Below, one piece after another: positions 15,096 through 25,000 of a stretch of 64,000 nucleotides of DNA. The notes under the pieces were generated by a model, which made no database searches, had not been told where the DNA came from, and worked only from the letters and a program-made list of their open reading frames with translations. The position numbers and the translations under genes were made by a program. The DNA comes from an uncultured Collinsella sp. GTDB taxonomy: Bacteria > Actinomycetota > Coriobacteriia > Coriobacteriales > Coriobacteriaceae. Each line of letters begins with the position of its first letter. The first letter of the stretch is position 1. Location: contig UQLI01000004.1 of assembly GCA_900541715.1 (NCBI GenBank), forward strand, positions 1 through 64,000, in the 5' to 3' direction.

Positions 15096-18000
15096 ATGCC
15101 TGTTCGAATCTATACCACCAATGCCGGCACGGATTTGAGCGATGCCGAGTCGGCGCTGCTTGCCGACCTTATTGCCCGTCACGGGCGTGCCGTGTTGCTG
15201 GCACCAACGTTTGCCGAGCTCGATCTGTGCCGTCATGATGCGGCGGAAGCCGGCATTTCGCTGGGTATCGACTACAAGACACCCGCATCGTGGCTTCGCT
15301 CGCTTTGGGAGCTTTTGGGCGACGGGCGCGGTTTCGTCGACAACCTGCAACGTCAGATGCTGTTTTCGGATATGATTGCCCGCCGCGACGATGCCGACCT
15401 GCAGCCGCTTTCGCGTAGCCAGGGCACGGTGCGCATGCTCGCACGCATGGCCCGCGATGTGCTGCCGGGTGTGGCGGGGACGACGGCCGAGCGATGCGGT
15501 GGCAACAATTGCCAGCCTGAGCCAAAAAGCGATGCCGAGGCTCGTGTGTTTGAGCTTTTGCGTGCCTACGCGGGCGGTTTGGACCGTCGAGATATGGTCG
15601 AGCCCTGCGAGGCAGCCGACATTATGGCCGGTGCCCTGGCCGATAGCCTGCCGGCGTGCGCCCGCGCCGTATGCGTGCGCGGTACCACGTCGTTTACGCA
15701 CGGTCTACTCGAGCTGCTGTCTGCCGTGGCGAACAATGGGGGAGAGGTCGTCGTGCTGCTTGCCCGCGAGCAGGCGGCGATGCGCGAGGAGCTTGCCACG
15801 GCATTTGATGCCCGCGGTGTGCTGTTTGAGATCGCGCCGCTGGGGGAGGACGCCGTCGCGTCTGATGTCGCTTGCGGGGCCGCCGCTCAGCCTGCCTTTA
15901 TTGAGGTCGCCGGCCCCCATGCCCGTGCTCATGTCTATGCGGACGCCATCGATAAGTTGGTGAAAGCGCACAAGGAGTCCAAGGCCGATAAAGCTACTGC
16001 AACGCCCGCCGACCCCGTGCGCGTGCTCGTCGTTTCTGCCCGGGCACCCCAGCTGTTCGGCGAGCTCGCCGCCCGTTTGGCGGCGCGTCACATTGCGGCC
16101 GAGACGACTGAGTTCACGGCGTTTTCCCAGTCCATCGCGGGCAGGCAGTTTACGGCGCTCGCCAACCTGATCGAGCGTATGAAAGCCGCCGACGAGGGCA
16201 CCGCTTCCAAGACTGAGTGGTGGCCCGCGCCGGAGCTTACCGACTGGATCTACAGTCCGCTTTCGGGCGCTGATGCCGTCAATGCCCGTACCTTCGATAA
16301 GAATATGCGTCTCTCGCGCAGCAAGACTACCGCGGGCGTCAAGAGCCTGCTGCAGAGCGTTCAGGGCCAGGTGAGGGGCGCGCGCAAGGCGACGAGCGAC
16401 GATAACTGGTTTAAGAACGTACCGTGTGTGGTCTCGGACGTGTTCCAGGCGCTGTGGCGTGACAAGCCCGTGACGGCGCTTAAGGCCATGCTTGCCGTTG
16501 CCGAGGCGTTGCCCGATCGCGCTCTAGGCGGCCTTGACGGCCAGGCCCGTCGCCAGGCAGAGACGGCTTTGCTGCGCCATGCCATCGACATCCTTATGAA
16601 CGATGCTCGCGCGCTCGACGTGTCGCAGGCCGCGACCGTGCCGGTTCTCGACGGCGTTCGAACCAAGGTGGACAAGCGCAGTACCGCCTACGATTACGAG
16701 ACCTATGAGGTCGATCGCACACCACGAGCACAAGTGCGCTTCGCGTCGCTTGCCGATGCGTCGGTTCTTCGCCCTGGCAGCTACGATGCCGTGCTGTTTG
16801 CCGATGTCGACCTGGACAGCTATCCGCTTTCGCACGAAGAGGGCCCGCTTGCCACGTTGACAGCCGAGCTGCGCCGCGACGGCGTGTCTTTGGAGCCCGC
16901 TGCCCTGCTGCGCGTGCGCTTTGGCCGTGCGATGCAGGCGGCGAGCGGTCCGGTCGCGCTCGCCCGTGTGACGCACGATCGCCAGGCACGCGAGTGCTAC
17001 CCGGCAGCCGTATGGACCGAGCTGTGGGCACATGCCGAGGCCGCTGGCGCTGCCAAGCCCATGCGCGTGGGCGAGGGCGATATCATCGCCGACTTTGATC
17101 CCGCGGCAGGTGAAGGCTTCAAGCGCGAGCGCGTGACCTGTGAAGCCCCTCAGCATCTGAGTGCCGAGGCCGTGCCGTATTTGGTCCTGCGCCGTCGCGA
17201 TGGCGAGGGTGAGGACGCGCCGCTCGTGCCGCGTCTGACGTCCGCCTCGCAGATCGAGGCCTATTCGACCTGCCCGCTATGCTGGTTCGTCTCGTACCGC
17301 GTGAAGCCCCAGTCGATCGACGCGGGCTTTGGCAACATGGAAAAGGGCAACTTTGTCCACGACGTGCTGGAGCATCTGCATGCCCGTCTGCCCCAAGAGG
17401 GCATGGAGCGCGTGACGCCCGAGAATCTGCCGCGCGCACAGGAGCTGCTGCACGAGGTCTTTGACGAGACGTTGGCCGAGCACGCCGGCAAGCGCGGCAC
17501 GGAGGGCCCGCTGGTGCCGCTCTCTGCGGTGGAGGAACGCCAGGTGGCCGAGATCTTGCCGCAGCTGGAGGGTGTGCTTGCCTACGAGTCCGAGGCACTT
17601 GCCCCCTTTGCCCCGCGCTACCTGGAGTTCGCCTTCAACGAGCTCAAGGTCGAGTATGCCGGTTGGCCGCTTGGCGGGCGCATCGACCGCGTGGACGTGG
17701 ACGCCGAGAATCGTGCCGTGGTGATCGACTACAAGCATCGCACGGGCGTTGAGGAGTTTAAGCTCGCCGACCCCACGGTGCGCGACGAGGAATCGGGCAC
17801 GGCGCCCATCGACGATCCGCGCTGGTTGCCACCACATACCCAAACGCTCATCTACGCCCAGGCCATGCGCCGGGCGCTGGATTTGGACACCCGCGCGGCG
17901 CTCTACTTTTCGACCAAGGGCGGCAAGCCGGCGTTGCGCGGTGCCGCGAGCGCCGAGCTGCTCGAGGAAGAGCGCGGCGACGGCCGCATCCCGGGCCTTA

Positions 18001-18194
18001 AGAAAGGTTTCCCCGGCGAGGGTGGCAGCATGGACTTCGACGTCCTGCTCGATCGCGTTGAGGCCGGCATCGCCGAGCGCCTGCGCGAGCTCGAGGCGGG
18101 CGACGTCGCCGCTGTCGATCCGACGGCGGCGCAGACCGCGCATGCGCGCTGCTCGTATAACCACGAAGGAACGTTTGTAAGGAGGGACGTGTAG
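15096..18194 (+). CDS. addB: AddB-like helicase/nuclease subunit (PD-(D/E)XK nuclease)
   Basis: A 1032-residue partner of AddA in double-strand-break end processing and recombination. No Walker A is visible in the N-terminal half, as in degenerate AddB helicase domains. The C-terminal nuclease is clear: GGRIDRVDVDAENRAVVIDY, followed by KHRTG (~861-884), with the downstream helix HTQTLIYAQAM. AddB proteins normally hold a [4Fe-4S] cluster with one cysteine before the nuclease and a C-x2-C-x5-C group near the end. Here STCPLC occurs at ~725, but the tail has a single cysteine (ARCSYNHEG), so the cluster may be lost or changed. ATG 15096 follows GGAGGACC. It is 3 nt upstream of addA. Confidence 0.85.
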   Translation: MPVRIYTTNAGTDLSDAESALLADLIARHGRAVLLAPTFAELDLCRHDAAEAGISLGIDYKTPASWLRSLWELLGDGRGFVDNLQRQMLFSDMIARRDDADLQPLSRSQGTVRMLARMARDVLPGVAGTTAERCGGNNCQPEPKSDAEARVFELLRAYAGGLDRRDMVEPCEAADIMAGALADSLPACARAVCVRGTTSFTHGLLELLSAVANNGGEVVVLLAREQAAMREELATAFDARGVLFEIAPLGEDAVASDVACGAAAQPAFIEVAGPHARAHVYADAIDKLVKAHKESKADKATATPADPVRVLVVSARAPQLFGELAARLAARHIAAETTEFTAFSQSIAGRQFTALANLIERMKAADEGTASKTEWWPAPELTDWIYSPLSGADAVNARTFDKNMRLSRSKTTAGVKSLLQSVQGQVRGARKATSDDNWFKNVPCVVSDVFQALWRDKPVTALKAMLAVAEALPDRALGGLDGQARRQAETALLRHAIDILMNDARALDVSQAATVPVLDGVRTKVDKRSTAYDYETYEVDRTPRAQVRFASLADASVLRPGSYDAVLFADVDLDSYPLSHEEGPLATLTAELRRDGVSLEPAALLRVRFGRAMQAASGPVALARVTHDRQARECYPAAVWTELWAHAEAAGAAKPMRVGEGDIIADFDPAAGEGFKRERVTCEAPQHLSAEAVPYLVLRRRDGEGEDAPLVPRLTSASQIEAYSTCPLCWFVSYRVKPQSIDAGFGNMEKGNFVHDVLEHLHARLPQEGMERVTPENLPRAQELLHEVFDETLAEHAGKRGTEGPLVPLSAVEERQVAEILPQLEGVLAYESEALAPFAPRYLEFAFNELKVEYAGWPLGGRIDRVDVDAENRAVVIDYKHRTGVEEFKLADPTVRDEESGTAPIDDPRWLPPHTQTLIYAQAMRRALDLDTRAALYFSTKGGKPALRGAASAELLEEERGDGRIPGLKKGFPGEGGSMDFDVLLDRVEAGIAERLRELEAGDVAAVDPTAAQTAHARCSYNHEGTFVRRDV

Positions 18195-18197
18195 ACC

Positions 18198-21100
18198 ATG
18201 GATCTTTCGACTTTGATGCCGCAACAGCTGCAGATTGTCAAAACGCTCGACCGCCCGCTGTTTGTCTCGGCGGGCGCCGGTTCGGGTAAGACCTTTACCC
18301 TCACGCGCCGCATCGTCTATGCGCTCTCGCCCGAATCCGGTCCGTTCGTTGAGCATCTGGACCAGGTGCTCGCCATTACCTTTACCAAAGATGCCGCGGC
18401 CGAGATCCGCGACCGCGTGCGCCGTGCGCTTATCGACGAGGGTATGGACGAGGAAGCACTGACCGTCGACGACGCGTGGATTTCGACCATTCACGGCATG
18501 TGCTCGCGTATCCTGCGCGCGCACGCGCTGGAGCTGGGCATCGACCCCGAGTTCACGGTGCTCACCGATACCGACGAGCTCATGGATCAGGCTGTTGAGC
18601 ATGTGCTGGGTCGCGCGACGGCACCCGATGCCGCCCCCGAGCTCGCGGCATCGCTCAAGGCCCTCTATGCCTGGTATCCCATGGCGGGCGAGGGCGGTTC
18701 CTTTGGCGGCGGTACGACCATCAAGGGTCTGGTGCGCGACCTGCTGGAGCTGTCGAGCCAGTTGCCGGGCGGTATGGACGACGTGCGCGTGGCGCGCGGC
18801 CAGGCCGATACCTCGGCACTCGCCGATGCCTATCGCGCGGCGCTGGGTGCGAGCAAGGCCTCGACCGAGAAGGCGCAGGCGGCGCTCGATGCCATCGACG
18901 CGTTCGAGGCGAGCGGCAAGACCATGGCCGATGCGGCGCGACTCATGATGTCGTGCACCATGCCGCGCGCGAGCAAGGCATTCCCTAAGGAGCAGGCCGA
19001 GCTGCTCAAGGCCGAGGCCGCCGATGCGTTTATCAATATCGTGCTTGCCTGCGGTGGCCCGGCGCTCGATGCGCTGGTGGGCCTGGCCCGTTCCGTGGAG
19101 GCGGAGTACCGTGCGCTCAAGGCCGACCAGTCCGCGCTCGACAATAACGATCTGCTGCGCATGGCATATGAGGCGCTGCGCGATTATCCCGCCATCCGAG
19201 CCGCCTACGAGGGCCGCTTTAAGATGGTCATGATCGACGAGTTCCAGGATACCGACCAGATGCAGGTCGACCTGATCCGTTACCTGACCGGCGCGGGGGA
19301 GCGTGCGCTTTGTACCGTGGGCGATGCGCAGCAGTCGATCTACCGCTTCCGCGGCGCCGAGGTCGAGGTCTTCCGTCGCCAGGAGCGCAAGGTGGGCTCG
19401 TCTACCGCGCCCGAGGCGACTGCCGCGGCCGACGCCCCTGCTGGCGAGCTCGTTAAGCTCGTGCGCAACTTCCGCAGCCATGACGAGGTGCTGCGTTACG
19501 TGGCGCGCGTCTTTGATGGCGACGACGGCGGCCTGATGCAGGGCTTTTTGGATCTTGAGGCGAGCGACGGCCGCAAGGACACGCAGGTGGCAGACGCCTC
19601 GCGTCGCCAGGCCCTCTTTGTTGCCGGCGGCAGTACGCAGGAGCGCACACAGGCCAAGGCCCGTGCGATCGCCGAGCGCTTCCGCGCGCTTGCCGATGCC
19701 GGCCAGCCCCAGGGCGGCATGGTGCTGCTGCTGGGCCGCATGACCAACGCCGACGTCTACGCCCAGGCCTTCCGCGACCAGGGGCTCGACTGCGTCATCG
19801 CGGGCGGCTCGGTCTTTGCCCAAGCAGCCGAGGTGCAGACGGTGCGCGCCCTGGTTTGTGCGCTCGCCAATCCGGCCGATACGGCGCAGGGCCTTATGCC
19901 GCTGCTCGCCTCGCCGATGTTTGCACTCGGCGCCCAGGAGTTCCTGGCGCTGGCGACCAAACTCGACGAGCAGACGGGCGAGACGTCGCGCCGCAACATC
20001 GATGCGGGCATCATGAGCGATTCCGATGTGCCGGGTTTGCAAGACTTGCCGCTGGTGACGCGCGCCCGCGAGGTGCTGCGGTATGCGCTTCGTCGCGTGG
20101 GCCGCGATTCGTTCGCCGCCATCGCGCGCGACGTGGTCAACGCCTCCGGCTGGTTTGTACGTCTGGCACAGCGTGGTCCCGAGGGCAAGGCCATTGCCGC
20201 CAACGTGCTCAAGGCGCTCGATGCCGTGGCCGAGGCGGAGGCCGAGTTCGGCAACTCGCCGCGTTCCATCGTGCTGGCCTTCGACCGCTTCTTGGCGGGC
20301 AAGGAAGCCCCGGGTGCCCTCAACGAGGAGGGCGACGGCGCGGTGCGCATCATGACGGTGCATGCCTCCAAGGGTCTGGAATATCCGGTCGTGGCGGTCG
20401 CCGAGTGCTTTGGCGTGCGTAAGTCCTCGGGTGCGGCACAGATGGGTCGCGTCGAGGGCGGAGCACAGGTCGTGGCACTGCCGGCACGTTTCGACGGCGT
20501 TAAGCTCGCCGACGGTACCTTTGTGAAGGGCGACGACGTCAAAAAGCAGTTTGAGCATGCGTTTAAGGGCAAGGGCACGTCGCTGTGGCTGCCGCCGGAG
20601 CTCATGGAGGACGTCTGTGCGACGGGCTCTCCCGCCGAGGCATTTGCCCGCCTGCGCAACGACGACCTGCGGCTTTCGCTCGAGGAGCGGGCCCGCTTGC
20701 TCTACGTTGCCATGACGCGTGCGCGCGAGCTGGTGATCTTGGCGATGGATGCTGGCGTGAGCCGTGGCAAGGTGACGGCGCCGACCTTCGATGTCGAGAC
20801 CGATCTGACCTACGACGTGCTGCGCCGTATTTTGCCGACCGACGCTCTGGACATGCCGCAGCTCGATGCCGACCGCCTGGTGTTCGACAACTCCCAGCCG
20901 GGCGACTACGAGCTCATTTCGCTTTCGGACTTTACCTTTGGCGAGCAGGCGTTTGAGGCCAACGCTTCGCTGGATGCCGAGGGCAGGCTTGTTCGTGGCG
21001 ATGCCGATGCAGATGCTGCCGACGATTCGGCCAGCACAATCGTCCCCGGTCCTGCCGACCCCAAGCCCGATTCGTTTGAGCTTGTGTATCCCCAGGCAGT

Positions 21101-21830
21101 GGGCGTGCGCATGGGCACCTGTCCGTTCCCGGCGCGTGACTCGTATAGCTACTCGTCAATCGCCGCGGCGCTCCATGCCGAGACGGAAGACCGTGCCGCC
21201 GAGGCTCGTGTTCCCATGGACGAGTCCGGCGATGATGCAGAGTCGGATGGCTCGGAAATAACCGATGCAGACGTGGCCGCTGTCGAGCCCGCCGGCAATC
21301 CCATGGCGCTGGGCTCGGCCTTCCACGCCGCCTGCCAGTGGCTCATCGAGATGGGTGCCGACGCGTTGCCCGCTGCGCGCGCCGATGCGCTGGCGCGTCT
21401 GTGGCGCCTGACGCCGGAGCAGCGCGAACGCTTCGACGTTGCCCTGAACCGCTGGCTCAAGTCGGCTGTTCGTGCCGACCTGCTCGCGTGGCCGCGCATT
21501 CACGCCGAGGTGCCGTTCTTTTCACTGGGCTGCGAGGACGAGGACATCGCTCGCTACGGCGCCTATGCCGAAGGCGCCATCGACGCTTTGGCGACGAACC
21601 CGGCGGATTCGTCACGCGCGCTGGTCATCGACTACAAGACGGGCGGCACACCGGACGAGACACCGGAACAGCTGCAGGAGAAGCACGCCCTGCAGGCGCG
21701 CGTCTACGCTGATGTTCTGCACAAGGCGGGCTTTGAGGCCGTGACTGTCAAGTTCGTCCGCGTGGAGCAGGCGAATCCAACCATCTTCGTCGAACCCGCC
21801 GAACCTCAAGTAGTCACCTACAATCTCTAG
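18198..21830 (+). CDS. addA: AddA-like ATP-dependent helicase/nuclease (UvrD/RecB family)
   Basis: A 1210-residue SF1A helicase-nuclease. Helicase motifs in order: Walker A SAGAGSGKT (~23-31), ITFTKDAAAEI (~60), Walker B MIDEFQDTD (~345), VGDAQQSIYRFRGAE (~374), VHASKGLEYPVV (~721) and LYVAMTRARELV (~834). The C-terminal RecB-like nuclease has GSAFHAACQW and ALVIDYKTGG (~1141). With AddB it unwinds and resects broken DNA ends for RecA loading. It starts 3 nt after addB; AGGAGGG overlaps the addB end. Near 1000 there is an acidic low-complexity insertion, probably a linker. Confidence 0.92.
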   Translation: MDLSTLMPQQLQIVKTLDRPLFVSAGAGSGKTFTLTRRIVYALSPESGPFVEHLDQVLAITFTKDAAAEIRDRVRRALIDEGMDEEALTVDDAWISTIHGMCSRILRAHALELGIDPEFTVLTDTDELMDQAVEHVLGRATAPDAAPELAASLKALYAWYPMAGEGGSFGGGTTIKGLVRDLLELSSQLPGGMDDVRVARGQADTSALADAYRAALGASKASTEKAQAALDAIDAFEASGKTMADAARLMMSCTMPRASKAFPKEQAELLKAEAADAFINIVLACGGPALDALVGLARSVEAEYRALKADQSALDNNDLLRMAYEALRDYPAIRAAYEGRFKMVMIDEFQDTDQMQVDLIRYLTGAGERALCTVGDAQQSIYRFRGAEVEVFRRQERKVGSSTAPEATAAADAPAGELVKLVRNFRSHDEVLRYVARVFDGDDGGLMQGFLDLEASDGRKDTQVADASRRQALFVAGGSTQERTQAKARAIAERFRALADAGQPQGGMVLLLGRMTNADVYAQAFRDQGLDCVIAGGSVFAQAAEVQTVRALVCALANPADTAQGLMPLLASPMFALGAQEFLALATKLDEQTGETSRRNIDAGIMSDSDVPGLQDLPLVTRAREVLRYALRRVGRDSFAAIARDVVNASGWFVRLAQRGPEGKAIAANVLKALDAVAEAEAEFGNSPRSIVLAFDRFLAGKEAPGALNEEGDGAVRIMTVHASKGLEYPVVAVAECFGVRKSSGAAQMGRVEGGAQVVALPARFDGVKLADGTFVKGDDVKKQFEHAFKGKGTSLWLPPELMEDVCATGSPAEAFARLRNDDLRLSLEERARLLYVAMTRARELVILAMDAGVSRGKVTAPTFDVETDLTYDVLRRILPTDALDMPQLDADRLVFDNSQPGDYELISLSDFTFGEQAFEANASLDAEGRLVRGDADADAADDSASTIVPGPADPKPDSFELVYPQAVGVRMGTCPFPARDSYSYSSIAAALHAETEDRAAEARVPMDESGDDAESDGSEITDADVAAVEPAGNPMALGSAFHAACQWLIEMGADALPAARADALARLWRLTPEQRERFDVALNRWLKSAVRADLLAWPRIHAEVPFFSLGCEDEDIARYGAYAEGAIDALATNPADSSRALVIDYKTGGTPDETPEQLQEKHALQARVYADVLHKAGFEAVTVKFVRVEQANPTIFVEPAEPQVVTYNL

Positions 21831-21842
21831 CCCTCAGATAAC

Positions 21843-21905
21843 TTGCGGTGGAATAGTTCCTGTATTGCGGTCCAGGTGACCCAAGCGGGAACTATTCCAC
21901 CGCAA
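21843..21905. repeat. 18-bp perfect inverted repeat after addA
   Basis: TTGCGGTGGAATAGTTCC (21843-21860) is mirrored perfectly at 21888-21905 around a 27-nt loop. The outer arm agrees with the repeat at 10796 in 13 of the first 14 bases, so the two are copies of one family. It begins 12 nt after the addA stop and carries no T run. Confidence 0.85.
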
Positions 21906-22006
21906 CTGCAAGAGGAGCCGTGTTGGTTTGGCTAGGTTCGGGTGCCGTCCGCGCCGTGCGGTAAAATCGTTCAGTCAGAACACGAACCCGCATCGGAGCT
22001 CATCAC

Positions 22007-25000
22007 ATGGCATTCGTCCATCTGCACAATCACACTGTTTTCTCCATGCTCGACGGCGCAACCCGTATCCAGGATATGGTCAACCGCGCCGTAGAGCTGG
22101 GCATGCCCGCCGTGGCCATTACCGATCACGGTTACATGTACGGCGTACCCGACCTGGCGCTGGCCTGCGACGCCGTCAATCACAACACGCCCGAGTACAA
22201 AACCTGGAGCCACGACAAGGCCTTCTTGGAAAAGGACCGCCGCGACGAGCTGGTGGAGCCCGATCCCGAGGAAAACCCGCGCGAGCATGCCCAGTATGTG
22301 AAGGACATGGCCATGTGGGACGAGAAGGGCAACATCGACGAGCTCAAGCCGCCCCTGGTCATCAAGCCCATCTTTGGCTGCGAGGTCTACTTTACGCCGG
22401 ACGAGACCCTTGCCCGCGACCACAAGCCCGAGCTCTATCATATGATCCTCCTGGCCAAAGACCAGGAAGGCTACGTCAACCTGATGCAGACGGTCTCCGA
22501 GGCCGCCGTGCAGGGCTTTTACTACAAGCCCCGTGTGACGCTCGACAACCTGCGCCGCCATGCCAAGGGCATGATCTGCACGAGCGCCTGCATCGCGGGC
22601 ATCATCCCCAAATACATCGACCGCGGTGACATGGAGGGCGCCATCAAGTGGGCTGAGACCTTCCGCGACACCTTCGATCCCGGCGACTTTTATATCGAGA
22701 TCCAGGAACACGGCATCACCACCGACAACGGCCTGACCGACGAGCAGATGGACCGCACGCTCATCGATATCGCCAAGCAGGTGGGCGTCAAGGTCATTGC
22801 CACCAACGACTTCCACTACCTGCGCCGCGAGGATGCGCCCGTGCAGGATGTCATCATGTGCATCGGCATGAACGCCAAGGTCGACGACCCCAACCGCATG
22901 CGCATGACCGGCTCGGAGTTTTACATGAAGACCGAGGAGGAGATGCGGGCGATGTTCCCGTATTGCCCCGAGGCCTGCGACAACACGCTCGAGATCGCCG
23001 ACAAGTGCTACGTGGAGCTGGACTGGGACTCTATCATCCTGCCGCGCTTCCCGTTGCTCGATCCCGGCGAGACGCACGAGAGCCAGTTCCGCCGCGAGTG
23101 CGAGAAGGGCCTGCGCCAGCACTATGGTGACGACTGGGCCACGCGCGAGATCGGTGGCGTCAACATCAAAGAGCGCTTTGAGTACGAATACAAGGTCATT
23201 TGCGACAAGGGCTTTGCCGCCTACTTTTTGATCGTTGCCGAGTACGTGCAATGGGCCAAGGACAACGGCATCGGCGTCGGCCCCGGCCGTGGCTCTGCCG
23301 CCGGCGCTATCGTCGCCTACGCCATGAACATCACCGCGTTCGACCCGCTCGAGAACGGCCTGATGTTCGAGAGGTTCCTGTCCCCGCAGCGTACCGAGAT
23401 GCCCGATATCGATATGGACTTCGACGATGAGCGGCGCCTCGAGGTCGTGGAGCACGTTCGCCAGCTCTACGGCCCCGAGAAGGTCACCCACGTCATCACC
23501 TACTCGACCATCAAGGCCAAGCAGGCCATCAACGACGCCGCGCGCGTCCTGGACTACCCGGTCTACATGGGCCAGCGCCTGTCCAAGATGGTCTCGAGCG
23601 ACCCCAAGGTCAAGCTCAAGCAGGTGCTCGAAAAGCAACCCGGCAAAGAGGATCTGTTTAACCCCGATTTTGCCGAGGCCTATAAAAAGGACGACGACGC
23701 CCGTCGCATCATCGACACGGCGCTCTCGATCGAGGGCCTCACCCGTGGCGAGGGCGTGCACGCGTGCGCCGTTCTGATCTGCCGTGACCCCGTCAACGAG
23801 CACGTGCCCACCAAGCTCGATACCAAGGGCGGCGTCGAGATTACCCAGTACGAGGGCCATACCGTCGCCGACATGGGCCTGCTCAAGATGGACTTCCTGG
23901 GCCTGCGCACGCTGACGGTTATCTCCAAGGCCAAGGCCAACATCAAAAAGAACTTCGGTATCGACATCAAAGAGGAAGAGATCCCCTTTGACGATCCCGA
24001 GATCTTTAAGCTCATGGGCTCCGGCCACACCGCCGGCGTCTTCCAGGTCGAGTCCGCCGGCATGACGGCCACGATCAAGAACATGAAGCCCACCGAGTAC
24101 AAGCACGTCGTAGCATTGATCGCCCTGTACCGCCCGGGCCCGTTGGGCGCCGGCATGGTCTCGTCCTACATCAACCGTATGAATGGCAAGGAGCCGGCGG
24201 TCTCCTACGACGACCGCCTGGACGACATCCTGGGCGAAACCTACGGCACCATGGTCTACCAGGAGCAGGTTATGCTCATCTCCGTCGAGATGTGCGGCTT
24301 CTCCAAGGGCGAATCGGACTCGCGTATCCGTAAGCCCGTGGCTAAGAAAAAGATTAAGCTGCTCACGTCGACGGTGCTGCACTGGGAGGATGGCTCGGAC
24401 GAGACCACCTACGACCACTGGATGAACGGCGCTATCAAGAACAACTACACGCGCGAGGTCGCCCAGAAGATTTGGGACGATGTTCTTGAGTTCGCGTCCT
24501 ACGCCTTCAACAAGTCGCACTCCGCCGGCTACGCCATCCTGGTTATGCAGACGGCGTGGCTCAAGGCGCACTATCCGCACGAGTACATGGCGGCCGTTCT
24601 GACGTCCTATACGGGTAAGACCGACAAGATCGTGCACTACGTCTCGGCATGCCGTCACGACGGCATCCCCGTGCTTTCGCCAGATGTCAACGAGTCCGGT
24701 ACCGAGTTCACGGCTACCAAGGAGGGCGTGCGCTTTGGTCTGGCCGGCATCCGCGGCGTGGGCACCGGCGTGGCGCAGGCGATTATCGCCGAGCGCGAGG
24801 CGGGCGGTCCGTTTAAGACGCTGCACGACTTTGTCGAGCGCGTGGACTCGAGCCAGGCCAACCGTCGCGTGATCGAATCGCTGATCAAGGCAGGCGCCTT
24901 CGACTCCACGGGGTATCCGCGTCGTCAGATGATGCACTTTGTGGACAAGAACAACCCCGAGAACATCATCGATGCCGCGGTAAAGCGCCAGAAGGACCGC

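Noticed and set aside
15100..15120. GTTCGAATC, like a tRNA T-arm
   Set aside because: It lies in the first codons of addB, and no acceptor or anticodon arm can be formed around it.
17277..20558. A 1093-codon open frame on the minus strand opposite addB and addA
   Set aside because: It mirrors the codon structure of the plus-strand genes, has no ribosome site or recognisable domain, and its composition is Arg/His/Gly-rich as expected for an antisense frame in high-GC DNA.
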